Positions 20,932 through 32,928 of a DNA stretch of 64,000 nt are shown in pieces (positions within the stretch are counted from its first letter, which is position 1; the number at the start of each line of letters is the position of its first letter). Both the position numbers and the translations under genes were made by a program. A model generated the notes under the pieces. That model was given only the letters and a program-made list of their open reading frames with translations. It had not been told where the DNA came from and made no database searches. The DNA is from Neurospora intermedia (taxonomy: Eukaryota > Ascomycota > Sordariomycetes > Sordariales > Sordariaceae), in contig BTPP01000003.1 in the NCBI GenBank assembly GCA_037102815.1, positions 4,960,001 through 5,024,000 of the forward strand, given 5' to 3'.

Positions 20932-23104
20932 ATGAGCAGCAGCCCGATAATACAACCGCCCGAGGGGGGTAATAGAAGCGATGCCGAGTTTGAGAGCTCG
21001 CATGAAGGTGTGCCCGGGAATGTGGAAAGTGGTGAATATAATGCAGAGCACCGCGAACATGGGGAACCGGACGACGCCGGATATATGTATCACCCGGCGC
21101 AAGAAGAAGACGATGATTATGACGACGAGAATGAGCACGATGACGAAGACGATGAAGATGACGAAGACTATTTTGATGGGAGTGGTGGTCTTGAGTTTGA
21201 GTTGGTCATTGACGAACTAGCACCGGGCGCCCATGACGATGGAGAGGACGACGATGGTGATCTCAATGGCGCTGGAGATGCACTTGGGAGGAGGATCATT
21301 CAGATATTACGTGGTAAGATATTCACTCGTCATGGCCATTCATTCAGGGATGTTTCCTCTTGAGAAGACCCTAAAGCATAGTATGCTAACGGGTGGATAT
21401 TCGCTCTTCAGGAGGCGGCGGTCGTGCTCACCTAGGTTCGCAACAACTGTTGGCGCTTATCCAAGCTCATCATATGGGTGACATTGACGACGATGACAGC
21501 TACTGGGAATCGCCCAGACGGATGAGGCCGAACTATGTTCCTGCCTTCCCCAAAGTACCCAGTGAGCAAGGTCAGAAGCTCATGGAATCCGGTGTTTTTG
21601 GCGCCTTTGATCTCAGGGAGCCAGATAGTAAGAAGAAAAAACTTACTCGGCGCTTACTGGATCGGGAATTGGGCCTAGGGGATAGGACAGAGCAAAAAAC
21701 CAACCTGGCTCTGATGGCTCAACAGATGATTCCCTCATCGAAGCCCGAGATGGTCATCCATTACGATGACCCCGTGTGCTGCGGCCAGTTCTCCGATGAT
21801 GGCAACTTCTTTTACGCCTGTGTTAAGGACTTCAAAGTACGCATGTACGACACCTCCAACCCGTACAACTGGAAGCACTACAAGACAGTTCGATACCCCT
21901 TTGGTCAATGGACTCTTACAGATGCGGACCTAAGTCCTGACAACAAGTGGCTTGCATATACATCTCTAACAAGCCAAGTTTGCTTCGCCCCTACGGATCC
22001 CAATGACACAGGTGACCCCTATACGCTTGATCTTGCCGGTGGAATGGTACGTCAAGGCTGGAGGGATGCCTTTCCCATCTTCTCCATCCGCTTTTCGGGC
22101 GACGGACGAACCCTTGTGGCGGGCACAGGTGCCGATTCAATAGTTGTCTACGACATAGAGCGCCGAGTGCCTCTTTACAACGTGGAGGGCCACGATAACG
22201 ATGTAAACGCCGTTTGCTTCGCCGACAAGCAATCCCCACACATTCTCTACTCTGGCTCGGACGACTGCACAATCAAAGTATGGGACACCCGAAGCATGTC
22301 CTCCCGTCGTGAGGCAGGCGCATTCGTCGGCCACATGGAAGGCTTAACATACATCGACAGCAAAGGTGACGGGCGCTACATCCTCAGCAACGGCAAGGAT
22401 CAATCCATGAAGCTATGGGATCTCCGCAAGGCCATGTCCACAGCCCGCGTGGAAGAGCTTGACGCGACCGGACCTACCGCCAGACGCCGGTATCAGTTCG
22501 ATTACCGTTTTGCAGAGTATCACGACTACATGTGGCAGCCGCACCCGCACGATAACTCGCTGGTCACGTTCAGGGGACACAAAGTGCAGAGAACACTGAT
22601 CCGGTGCCACTTCTCGCCTCCTGGTAGCACCAACTCGCGCTATGTCTACTCGGGATCCTACGATGGGTTCGTGTATGTCTGGAACCTAGACGCAACCATT
22701 GCGGCAAAGATCGATGTTAAGAGCGTCACCGAGGGTCTCAGGATTCCTGGATACTCGCCAGCGACGACGAGGACAGAGTGGATGACGCTTGTCAGGGATG
22801 TGGGTTGGCATCCTAATGCGCCGCTGCTTGTTGGTGAGTTATCTTGAACTTTTTTCTCTTTGCATACCCTGTTCTCTACGGTTTTCGTCTAACCTTCTCC
22901 ATCTTAGCGTCGTCATGGAATGGACCTACTATGAATGCTGGAACGGCGACCTTGCATTCTTACAACGAGAACGATTCTGACGAGGCCGAGCCGGGAATGG
23001 GCTTGTCGGTTAACGAAAAGATACAACCGGACGAGGGCTTGTTCAACTGGCGTGGGTTGCGAGGGTTTGTGGATGATGATGATGACGATGACGACTTCTT
23101 CTGA
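20932..23104 (+). CDS. WD40-repeat protein, DCAF11/LEC14B-like (probable CUL4-DDB1 receptor)
   Basis: Exons 20932-21313, 21412-22833 and 22908-23104 join in phase and give 666 aa. The first intron (98 bp) has branch site TGCTAAC and the second (74 bp) has GTCTAAC. The N-terminus is very acidic (Asp/Glu runs), followed by GGGGRAHLGSQQLLALIQ and then seven or so WD40 repeats from about residue 250. WD/WDT repeat ends are visible in IKVWDTRS, MKLWDLRK and VYVWNLDA. The repeat region with the long block RFAEYHDYMWQPHPHDN is typical of DCAF11 (WDR23) and plant LEC14B, substrate receptors of CUL4-DDB1 ubiquitin ligase that turn over stress-response transcription factors in animals. Function in fungi is inferred. 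The C-terminus has an Asp-run ending DDDDFF. Start choice: the first ATG after the leader, followed by a continuous frame. Confidence 0.9.
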
Positions 23105-24839
23105 TTGGAATTGTGAGGAGTACTCCTCACCGTGATTCTCGGTGTCCATACCTGGGTTTGATGATGGAGTGGTACTCGAGGGATGGGTAACATTGTGTAC
23201 AACGTTTAGCCTTCTGATCCGAGATATAATTAATCAAAGAGCACACGACGGCTAGGATGTAAGAAACTCCAGGCAGTCTATACAGACAAACGAGCGGAAC
23301 CATCGTGGTGCAATACCTTCCCCTAGGCATGATATCGGGGATCTTTTAAGTCAACCCTAACCCGTGATATGAGACTCTGCCAGGCTGCCAGCTGGCGATT
23401 GATTGAGAGTAATCCCGTCGGTCGAGGTGCCTGCCGCGAGCAGACAGGTACCGGGAACGTGCCCCAAAGCCCAGACCACGCCCAGCCAGGACATTGGCAC
23501 AGGGCAGCAGGATGGCCATTGCCGGAGAACCCCAGCGATGTCCTCTCTGACTGCCGTCGCGTACGGGCACCTCAGCCCGAGCCCCAAAGGTACCTGCCAG
23601 GCTGTGTACCGTGTTGGACCAAAGCCCCGTCCACTGCATGCCGCAAAGCTCCCCGTTCAACGGGGCACTTTTTTGTCCCGTGCACCATCTTCCATTCCCC
23701 TTCCAACTAACCGAACCTTCATCTTTCTCTTCCATTCAATCCGACAACAACAACAACAGGCAACCAATTCGAGTCCACCCAAAATCGGAAAGCTCTAAAG
23801 CAACCTCTAGCGTAGGTCGGTTCGACTCGCTCTGCCCACCCGTGGATTCAAGATCTGTCCATCGGCACAGAGCACGATCACGGTCTCGGCCCTACTCCCA
23901 AGGCCTGTTTGCTCCGTAGAGACGCAGGCGACCGACGTGGGGAGAAACCGAAGCCAGTCGATCACTTTGGCTCAACCTCGCCCCAATCGACTACCTTTGC
24001 CAACCCGTCTGGCTCCCTCAGCCTATTCGACTGTCCTCTCTCGTCCAGCACCGACGGAGAATCCAAGTCCAGTTATCAGCCAGACGTTTCTTTGCCATTA
24101 ACTCAGTTACAGATCTCCATTGCCATCCATCCAGCTGTCTCCCGTTCTTCTGGTCTCCTTGCCTCAGCCGACCAGCACATTTCGAACAGGACCAGAGCAA
24201 GGTACTGCGAGTTGTCGCGTCCCATAGCGTTGCGCGAGTCAAGCACGGAAAGCGTCTCTGGGGAACTGTCATAATCTGAAGGAGGAAAGTTGAGATCTGC
24301 TCGGAATACAAGAGAAAAGGAAGAAAAAAGAAGCAAAAGAACAACGCAAGACTGCAAGCACAGAGCTTCCGTCTTTACAAACAATCTCTTTTTACCGAGG
24401 CCATCCTCTCCTGTCTTCTGAAACTTTAACAGCTTCCGGCGTCATTGGGGATCGGAATGTACGTATCTGCAAACTCTACCTTTTCTGTCTTTCCTTCCTC
24501 TCCCTATCTTATTTCCTTGGTTGTTGTTATTGCGTTCTTCGATATGGCCGCTTTCCCTTCCCGTAACGCGCTCGTTATCGCGTGCCGTCGTCTTTGCCTT
24601 TCTCCAATGCTTAGCCAGAAATCGCATGGGTATCGGCTATATAACTCTTCTTTCAGATTCCTATTTTATCAGCTACTGATTCGGGGTTCTCGCATTACAG
24701 ACAATCTTGTACTTCTGATCAATAGCCAGGTTCTTAATTCAGACTTGCTTTCCAGAGAGATAGCACATACTCGTTGACCTGAATACTCGGGCATCCGCGT
24801 CTCACAACTTAGTCACTTGCCTATCAAGGACCAGTCACA
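23105..24839. other. Intergenic region and long leader of the RBP35-like gene
   Basis: A 1.7 kb gap without a convincing gene. It contains a telomere-like AACCCTAACCC (23353-23363). The last 800 bp is CT- and CA-rich, as in long Neurospora leaders. GTACGTATC at 24458 followed by a strongly pyrimidine-rich stretch suggests a leader intron, with possible acceptors near 24700-24810, but I cannot fix it. Short ATG-led frames here (for example 24445-24777) would act as upstream ORFs if the region is transcribed and unspliced. Confidence 0.5.
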
Positions 24840-26105
24840 ATGGCCGAGGAGGAGTTTGAGATCGACGTCTATGCCGATGCTGGCAATGACCAGTCTGGCG
24901 AGCAGCAGGGTGACGGTGATCACCACGCCTACGATGACAATGGCGACCATGCCGAGAATGGTGACGGACAGCACCACGACTATCACGAGGACCATAATGG
25001 AGAGGATTCCGGCGCACATGACAACCAGGACCAAACATCACAGAATCAAGCGCCCCAGCAGCGACAGCAAGGCGTGAAGCGTAAGGACGCCCCTGGTTCC
25101 GATGAGCGACCCGTCGATCCGGGCGCTACTACCGCCCTTATGATCTCGGATCTCCACTGGTGGACCACGGACGACGACATCCGCGGCTGGGTGCGCCAGG
25201 CGAACTGCGAGTCTGAGCTGAAGGATATTACATTTAGTGAACATAAGGTCAACGGCAAGAGCAAAGGGTATGTGGAACCGCTCTCGAGTGTCATATCACG
25301 AATGTTGCTAACTGTATCTTTTAGACAAGCCTACGTTGAATTCACTTCCCAGCACGCCGCGAGCGCAACTAAGCATGTGATTGATAACTTGTCGAGCGAG
25401 GTTGGCCAGCAACCTGGCCAGAAACGCCACTCCGTGATTTACACCAGCCCGATTGTCAACCCCTTCCGCACGCTTCCCAAGGACACCCCGAACCGTGCTG
25501 TCAAGGAGATCCGTGACCGTGCTCCCAACGGACCTAACAACTTCGACAACCGCGGTCAGAGCAACTTCATCCCGAACAACAACTTTAGTGGTGGGTTCCG
25601 TGGTGGCCGTGGCGGTTTCAACGGCCCTCGTGGCGGTATGAACCCCAACTTCAACCGCAACTTCCAGGGCAACAACATGGCTTTCAACAACAACAATGCC
25701 GGCTTCAACAACCCCATGGCCGGCAGTGGCTATGGTGGCGGCTTTGGCGGGGGTGGTTACCAGCGCGGCGGCATGATGGGCAGCAACATGCGTGGCGGCC
25801 CTAACATGCGCGGTCGCGGCGGAATGAACAACAACATGATGGGAGGCATGCCTATGCCCATGCACGGCATGAACCCCATGGCTGGTGGTATGAACCCAGG
25901 TATGGGTATGATGAACCCAGGTATGGGAGGTAAGTCTCCATGATTAGTCCGGATGTGTTTGCCATGTATGTAATACTTACATGCTCCCGATGATACAGGC
26001 TTTCCAGGAATGCAGCCCTTCAATGCAGGCTTCTTCAATGCCGGTGGCCAATCCGAAGGCTGGGGACAGAACGCGCATCCGGCCAAGCGCCCTCGCCAGG
26101 AGTAG
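24840..26105 (+). CDS. rbp35: RBP35/CPSF6-like RNA-binding protein, cleavage factor I
   Basis: Exons 24840-25267, 25325-25929 and 25999-26105 give 379 aa. An acidic, His- and Gln-rich N-terminus is followed by one RRM (about residues 98-175) with ALMISDLHWWTTDDDIR as RNP2 region, the ITFSEHKVNGKSKGQAYVEF segment as RNP1, and a C-terminal low-complexity tail of FRGGRGG, GGM, NN and MNPGMG repeats (RGG-box). WWTTD and the RRM length are characteristic of the CPSF6/CFIm68 RRM. The architecture matches Magnaporthe RBP35, a filamentous-fungal subunit of cleavage factor I that influences poly(A) site choice. The first intron is 57 bp, a multiple of three and free of stops, so retention would insert 19 residues into the RRM. 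Ends HPAKRPRQE, a probable nuclear signal. Confidence 0.88.
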
Positions 26106-28181
26106 AGCATCCAGCAGGGCAACCGTGGCTTTAAGACGGAAAACATGCGCTTCTAGGAAGGAGACGCCGCTAAGTTCGCGGACTTTAAAAAGTTGACCGA
26201 CAACTGTCAAGTACGGATATTACTGGGCGACACACCTCATGGGTTTCGATCAAATAGCCGTCGACGAATGACGAATCCCGGCTAAAAGCAGGCTCAGCAA
26301 GGACCTCCTTTTCACCTCGGTTCGGTTCGTGTGTGCTATCCTCTTCTATTTCGATACCGTTCGAAAGATTTCATATGGAAAAGGTCAATTTTGCCCCAGT
26401 TTGGTTTCCGCATGGCACTTTCCCAACGCACATGTGTCTGTGGCTATGTTTTATGTTTGGTACAGCAATGATTTTAGGAGGATGCCAGCGTGGGGTCTTA
26501 TGGTTCCATTTCTATCACATAGCGTTCAACATCCGGACCCTCGACTATGCCATGCACTTGCTACTATGAGTGCCTCCAATGGCGATACAAAGACTGGCGG
26601 AATCGACTGAATGGACCAGCGTTACTGTCTTCGGCTGAAGCATCCTGGAGAGCACGACAAACTCCGAGTTTTGGAGGAGGACATCTGGTCAGGACCCAGA
26701 ACGGTTAATAGACTGGAGCACCGACTATCAACCATCCAGGGACACCTTCGTCAACTAGACTACTCGACCGTTTTCAGATTACCAGATGCAAGTCGAGCGA
26801 CCAACGGTGGTAGTTGCTTACCCGGCCAGTCGATCACACTTTCAATATGGTCTTCCTTTGGGCTAACTACTACTTTCCAGTCTTTGTTCTCTTATTTCTT
26901 TTGGACGCTGGTTAACCTTTTTTTTCCTTGTCTTTCCTTTTTCTTGTTTCTTTTCTTTCGGTATGGAAGGGTACGGATCATTTTGCTTTACTCTCAGTTC
27001 GCGGGAAATGAAGGAGGGAAAATTCGTCCATGGCAAAAGAGTTTCGGACACGGCGAAATTAACAATCAGGCTGGCTCGATGCGAGGGACTATGAATGAGT
27101 AGCAAAGGGTTGCGTTTAGTCGTTGAGCAGAGAATCTTGAACAATTGAGTTTCATGGGATGGCGTTCTTCGAAAGAAAGTTCTTGTGTGGCGGTTTTAGC
27201 ATTCTCATTGCAATGGCGTTATTGTCTGTAACAGTGACTGAGTGAGGTGATTGATGATGATGGCGTCTACGTATGTGAAAGTGGCTTGAGCATTCCAGTT
27301 GACGATGGTGATAGTGATTATTATGTGTTCATATTTGAACCCATTTCTTTCTGGTTTGACCAAGCTGGCGTTGAGGTGGTTTCTGGATGGGTGGTTCTCC
27401 TTTCCCCGGTCTATGTTTGCTCGATATGATATGATTGATACCCGTCATCTGTTTGAATATGTGCTTGAACGAGTCTCGCATCGGCTTTGCACAAGTGGCC
27501 GGATTTGCAAAGATCACCGTGAGAAGCCGGAGAAAAAGTGAAATTTTGTATACGCTACGTTGAGTCGACTAGCTCCTGAATAGATTCTTTGAACATATTA
27601 TACAGCTGAAGTTTTGAGCCATCGAGGTTGATGTCGCTATAAGGAATGTCAAAGTCGGGTAACGTCGAGGGTTGAGAAGTGGATCCGCTTGGTTGTAGAA
27701 CGGCCGGCTATTGGCTCACGTGTCCTTTAACAGCCTCCATGAGCTACTGTACACCCGACAGCGACCTTGACACTGTCAACCTACAGCTGGAGGTACTTCT
27801 GTATACGCTGTGTTTATAGCCCATTTCTGAGGTCCCAGGCGCTACACCAATACGTCAGCGGGAACAAACGTGTACCTCTGCCTCTACCTAGGTAGCTTTC
27901 AACCTCGACTGGACCTCAAATTCAACCTCAACCTTCGGAGTCCAAACTGTCCACATCCCGCCATTCGACTCAATCCTCATTGCAGGCTTTTCGTCACGTC
28001 ATCTAATTCTATAATTTGGATCTGGCTCACTCCGTGAATCGAGTTGGAATCACACATAGCTGTGAATCATCGCAGTCTACTCGACTATTCCCGGAAATTG
28101 ATCGACCTACCTAGCTATTGATTCATTCATCAATCAACTTTGAATTTTGCTATCGAGTACTCCTACGACAAGAACGACAAC
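26106..28181. other. Intergenic region, 3' UTR and promoter, no gene seen
   Basis: Two kilobases without a domain-bearing frame. The open frames at 26329-26610, 26611-27102 and 27247-27541 show no family features and are probably 3' UTR or chance. A TACCTAGGTA palindrome sits at 27885-27894, about 290 bp upstream of the next start. Confidence 0.55.
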
Positions 28182-30154
28182 ATGTTCTTCACAGGCACCC
28201 TCCAAGAAGGCATCGCTGCCGCTATTCAACAGACCAGGAGTTTGGTCTGTTTTGTTACCGGTTCGTTATCATCACTCTTCTATGACTCCTGCCTGGATCT
28301 GTATTGCTCTCGGATTGCCGGGCTGTGCTTATCCTTTCACATCTTGTGTCTCTCATGACATTCATCTTCCACATCTTCGTCACTATATCGGACCCTGACT
28401 CCGTCGTAATCGACCAGATACTAACCTCATTCAGATGACAACACCGAACCCCAACAATGGGAAACCGAGTTCCTCAAGGATGAAGCCATCTCCCCCCTCC
28501 TCGAGTCCCGCGCCGTGGTGCTGAAGCTGGTTGCGGGCAGTACTGAGGAGGGATACTTGGCTCAGTTGTTCCCACTGCCAAAGAAGCCTACTGTGGTTGT
28601 TCTGAGGTGAGTTACCTTGGGTCTTATGACTAAAGAAGGAAGGGATAGTGTGTAGCTAAGCTAATGATGATATAAGGGGCGGGCAACTCAAGGAGTACAT
28701 CGCTGCTGGAGTCACGAAGGAGGACTTTGTCAGGAGGCTGGGGGCTGCTCTTGGTGAGCAACAGGCCGTTTCAACAGCTGCTAGTACAGGTTCGGCCTCA
28801 GTGGAGGAACCTGAGACAGTACAGAACCAAGAACAAGCCTCACCGGCAGCCGCACCATCAGAGCCAGCACCTCAACCATCAACGGAGGAGACAACAGTCC
28901 CGGCAACATCATCTACCGACGACACAACCTCTCAACAACCTCCCACCGATATCACTACGAGCACCGAGACCACCGAAACCACCTCTTCATCATCCCCTAC
29001 CACAACCACTCCCACAAGTAACGCGACCCAACAAGCCCGAATCCAAGCCATCCTCGCTGAGCGCGCCGCTCGTCTCGCCGCTCAAAAGAAACAACAAGAA
29101 GAAGCCGCCCGCGCCGCTGCCCGCGCCCGAGTCGCCGCCGAAGACCCTAACTCCCCTGCTCGCCAAGCCGCCGACGCCCTGCGCAAGAAACAGCAAGAAG
29201 CGCGCGAAGAGCGCCAGCGGATCCTCAAAGCCATTGAAGACGACAAAGCCGCTCGCAAAGCACGGCAGTCGGAGAAGCAGCGGGAGAAGGAAGCACTTGC
29301 CGCCACCAAAGAAGAATCTGGCGGAAAAGACGAGGACGAAAAGGGGGAGGGACTACTGCCCTTCGCGCCAGCTAGTCCGATGCTACCTCGTGGTAACCAG
29401 CCAGTCAAGAGCACGGGGCATTGTGCGTTGCAAGTGAGGTTAACGGACGGGTCGACCATCCGGTCTCGGTTCTCGGCGGAGAAGGATACGGTCAGGGAGG
29501 TTAGGGAGTGGGTTGAGGCTACTGTCCCTGAATCTCCTACTGTGAAGAAGGGGAGGTATACATTCAAGGTGCTGTTGACGCCCCAGCCGAGCAGGAGGAT
29601 CGAGCAAGCGGAGGAAGGGAAGACGCTTGGAGAGCTGGGGCTGGCGCCGAGCTCGACACTGATTTTGGTTCCGACGACTGGCGGGTCGGGGAGCGGTGGC
29701 AGGGTTAGGTTTGCGGCGGCCCAGACGGATGAGGGAGGGAATATCTTCCAGCGGTTGATTGGGTTCCTGGCTGCCTTTTGCAGCACGGTGGTGGCCTTCT
29801 TTTCGACGCTGTTTAGTGTTTCTGGACCGCCCAATCCTGGCCCTACGCCAGAGGAGGTGGCTTCTGAGGTTAGGGGCAACCAGCAGCAGCAAGCTACTAG
29901 GGCGGAGAGGGCTAGTGGGAGGTCACTTGGTGGAGGAGGCGCGGGTGCTGCTGTAAATAGGGGCGCGGGAAGCAGGATTAAGGGTTTTGACGATGAGAGG
30001 AGGGATGAGGAGCGCAAGAGGAACGATCATCAATTTTACAATGGAAACTCGGTAAGTAAGCCCCTTTCTTTTTTGTCTTGTTGGAAATCTGGGGGTAGTA
30101 GCTAACGAGAAGCAGACAAACTTTGAGCCGAGACATGATGATGATGATAATTAA
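28182..30154 (+). CDS. UBX-domain protein, UBXN4/UBXD2-like p97/Cdc48 adaptor of the ER
   Basis: Exons 28182-28260, 28435-28606, 28677-30051 and 30116-30154 join in phase to 554 aa; branch sites ACTAAC and GCTAAC precede the first and last acceptors. The N-terminus (MFFTGTLQEGIAAAIQQTRSLVCFVTDD) and following WETEFLKDE...VVLKLVAGSTEEG...VVVLRGG form the UAS/thioredoxin-like domain of UBXN4. A Ser/Thr/Pro-rich linker, an Ala/Arg/Lys/Gln coiled coil (about residues 190-270) and a UBX domain (about 310-395, with LTPQPSRR in place of the FPR loop) follow. A hydrophobic hairpin (LIGFLAAFCSTVVAFFSTLFSV) then gives membrane attachment. In animals UBXN4 recruits p97 to the ER for ERAD; that role is inferred here. 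An in-frame ATG at 28140 would add 14 residues, but the family N-terminus favours 28182. Confidence 0.88.
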
Positions 30155-30716
30155 GCAGGTACAAGACTAGGGATAGAAAGAAGGGAAAGAAGTCTAAGGG
30201 CTACTTGTGAAGAATTATTGGCGAGGAGAAAGAAGGGGGTCTTATTAGTACTGTAGTCACCAAAAGGCATAGCGAAGAAACCAAAAAAAAGCTTGATCCC
30301 TCTAAAGAGGGAGGCAAAAATCTTGTATTTGTACAGTCCTTTGTGTTATCCTTATAATGATAATGATGATATATCACCATCTTCGAGGCCAATTCCTGAA
30401 CTCCGATGCTGGTATCTTGATGTTGTTGTTGGTATATGCTGCGTGAACCCCCTCTTCAACCTTCTTGGAGAGGATGGGAGACGTAAATTGAGCGGTGCCT
30501 TCGCGGTAAGACGACAAAGCCAAGCAACGAAAGCTACTTGCTTTTCTCCTCCTCTCAACTAATCGTACACACACACACGTCCCCTCTCTGTTCTTTCTCT
30601 CTCTCTCTCATTTCCAGACCCTTCACATCTTCATCCCCCCCTCTTACCGAACTCTCAGACCCCCTCAAGCCCTCAGTACAAAGGGAGAGAGAGGCAAAAG
30701 AGAAAGAGTTCAGTAC
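30155..30716. terminator. Shared 3' region of converging UBX and MIX17-like genes
   Basis: About 560 bp between two convergent stop codons. It has AT-rich candidates for polyadenylation near 30280-30365 (for example AATGATAATGATGATATATC) and a CACACACAC / CTCTCTCTCT microsatellite at about 30570-30610. No coding region is supported. Confidence 0.5.
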
Positions 30717-31291
30717 TTAGTACTGGCTAGCAGCAGCCTGGCAAGCCTTGAGCTGCTCCAGGTACCAGCCGCAAATCTGCATGTTGCCCTGGTGCTGGTC
30801 CATGCACTGGGTGAAGCTCTTGGTCGCCTCGGAGCAGTTGTTGCCCCACGACGAGTTCTGGGCGGCGGCGGCCTGAGCCTGGACGGGCGCGGCGGCGGCC
30901 TCGGAGGAACCGCCACCACCGGAGAACATGCCTCCGATGGCGTGGCCGATGGAGGAGCCGATGGCGACACCACTGTTTCATTTCATACAAAAGTCTGTTA
31001 GTACTATGTACAGGTTTCGCGACACAGGGTCCGGGAGCAGGCAGGATGGGGAGAGGGAGAAAGGTAAAAAAAGAAAAAAAAAAAAAAAACATACGCGGCA
31101 GTGCTAGCCATCTGACCAAAGAGACCGGGGCCCTGGGAGACGGGCGCGGCGGCAGCAGCGGGAGGAGCGTGGGGAGCAGCGGTGGGAGGAGCGTAGGTGG
31201 AAGCAGGACGCTGCTGCTGCTGGTTGGTAGGAGCCACGGGCTTGCGCGCGGGGACGGAAGGGCGGGCGGAACCACGGCTTTGGCGAGGCAT
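30717..31291 (-). CDS. mix17: MIX17/CHCHD2-CHCHD10-like twin CX9C protein
   Basis: Exons (minus) 31291-31095 and 30972-30717 give 150 aa. The N-terminus is basic and Pro/Ala/Gln-rich (MPRQSRGSARPSVPARKPV), resembling a mitochondrial presequence. A central GVAIGSSIGHAIGGMF glycine-rich hydrophobic helix follows. The C-terminal CHCH domain has two CX9C motifs, C-SEATKSFTQ-C and C-GWYLEQLKA-C. This is the order of yeast Mix17 and human CHCHD2/CHCHD10, intermembrane-space proteins imported by the Mia40 pathway and linked to cristae and respiratory function. The 122-bp intron carries 16 consecutive T (minus strand) about five bases after the GTATGT donor. The gene converges with the UBX gene. Confidence 0.92.
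31065..31089. repeat. Poly-A tract (poly-T in the MIX17-like intron)
   Basis: A run of A interrupted by one G; the last 16 bases are pure A. On the minus strand it is a U-run beginning five bases after the GTATGT donor of the MIX17-like intron. Confidence 0.85.
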
Positions 31292-32317
31292 TTTGGCGGC
31301 TTGTTGTTGGTGTGGTTGTTGTTGGGTTGCGTAGATTAATGCGACCGACGTTTTGGCGGTTTGAGGTGTGAGGTAGGTGGTGAGAGAGAGTGGTTGTGAT
31401 GGCGACGATGATCGTTGAAGGAATGGGGATAAGCAGCAGCTATGATATATAAAAAGGTACTACCTGACCTTTATCGGCAAAAATGTAGTGGGGAATGATC
31501 AGCCGGGCGACATTTTGCCATTCATCATTTGTTGCGACTCCAATTGCAAAGCGAACTGTCGCCCGCTCGCCCTTCTCACGCCTCCGCGCCGGCCGAGGCC
31601 CTGAAAGCCGAGACGAGAGCTCGGAGCTTGGACCCCTGTTTTTCCCCTGTTAACCATCTCTTTTGGGTGAGTTTGGGGGCCTCTGCCGTTCCTTTGGGGC
31701 GGTCTTGAAGCTAAACTGGAAGCCAATCGAAGGCGGGAGAGCATCATGTTGTTGAGGCTTGTAGGGCGCGTGACCACCGTCCGAGGGTTAGGGTTGTAGC
31801 CGCATATTTTCATCTTCAGGGGCTTCGATGCTTAACTTCTCAGTTCTATGGAGATTATTTAGGTTCGTGAACTCGAAATTGTCTATGTATCCGTGACTCA
31901 TCTACTCTGGTGTCTAGCCCTTGCCTCTGTGTTTAACTTCGACCGGTTGCCTCCATCGAGAGGCGTATCCTGATGTTTCCGGGGCGCCTTTGTCCCTATT
32001 TTCAAAACTAACAACGCAGTGTCCCGCCACATCGATGCTGGGACAATATCCAGTCATGGTTTCATGTTCGAAACTCCAGCTGGTGGGTATCTCAAGTGGC
32101 CAACACAAAACTCCGGTGGCCGCAGGCCTGCTTCCGGGCAAACGACCTCCGGGTCGTGTTGGCCTTTCCGCGGCCTAGCGAAGCGCAAAAGACCAACGTA
32201 CGGCATGCCTCATATATCGGGCTTCTTAGCACGAGCCTAAAGCGCCATGCCAGAACGTTGCGCCGCGGTCAAGGTCATCGCACAATAACTCAACAAAGAT
32301 GGCACTGTGCGCATCTC
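31292..32317. other. Upstream region of MIX17-like gene and 3' side of LRP1, no gene seen
   Basis: About 1 kb. A telomere-like GGGTTAGGGTT (31785-31795) lies roughly 500 bp upstream of the MIX17-like start. TATATAAAAAGG at about 31446-31457 (plus) is AT-rich but points away from the minus-strand gene on this reading; its complement could serve as a distant TATA-like element. No coding region is supported. Confidence 0.5.
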
Positions 32318-32928
32318 TCACTTCTTCTTGTTGCCCTTGGTCTTGGGGCGCTTGGCAGTGGGCTCAGAGCCCGAATCTGCTGCTCGCTTCTTCTCCTCCT
32401 TGGCCTCTGCCTTCGCCTTCTCTTTGGCGATCAGCTCCGTCAGCTTTTTCTTGATAGCCTCATCATCGGCCTATTGATCTGTTAGCATTACCCTGACAGC
32501 GAGATCCGTGGCGGAAACTTATACCAAGTCAGATCTGATGAAGCGGGCAGCGGCCTCCTTGTTGACCGTCTGCTCACGCTCCTGGGGCGGGTTCTCGATA
32601 TTCTGGATCTTTTCAAAATACTGCCTGACGCGAGTCAACTCTGTGAAAATGGCATGCTCCTTGGCATCAACACCGTTCAGACGTAGTGAGGCTGTTTATT
32701 CATGTTAGCCATGGGTTTCTTTGAATATCGACGTGCTAGGCTTGACTCACAAAATAGGATCGATTCGATGGCATAAGTCACCATAACGTAGAGCTTGGCC
32801 TTGTCCAAGAGAGGCAACTTGGAAGATACATCACCGACATCACCGAGAACAGGCTTCAGAGCGGCTTCTAGCTGGTCGAGGTCGACGTTGAGCTTCTCCA
32901 GCGAGGGGGTGATGTCGGGAACATCCAT
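32318..32928 (-). CDS. lrp1: LRP1/Rrp47/C1D nuclear exosome cofactor
   Basis: Exons (minus) 32928-32751, 32691-32525 and 32470-32318 give 165 aa. The Sas10/C1D domain occupies about residues 10-115: LEKLNVDLDQLEAALKPVL, then LPLLDKAKLYVMVTYAIESILFSSLRLNG, then the ELTRVRQYFEKIQNIE helix, all conserved in C1D and yeast Lrp1/Rrp47. A Lys-rich tail (KRPKTKGNKKK) follows. This protein partners with the exosome exonuclease Rrp6 in nuclear rRNA, snoRNA and mRNA 3' processing. Length is close to that of yeast Lrp1. The start is the first ATG in the family-aligned frame. It is divergent from the next gene, with about 620 bp between starts. Confidence 0.92.

Noticed and set aside
25308-25865. 185-codon minus-strand frame rich in Val, Ala and His
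   Set aside because: Antisense of the RGG and Asn-rich tail of the RBP35-like protein.
29082-30017. 311-codon minus-strand open frame
   Set aside because: Lies opposite the coiled coil and UBX domain of the UBX gene; Ser/Leu-rich shadow frame.
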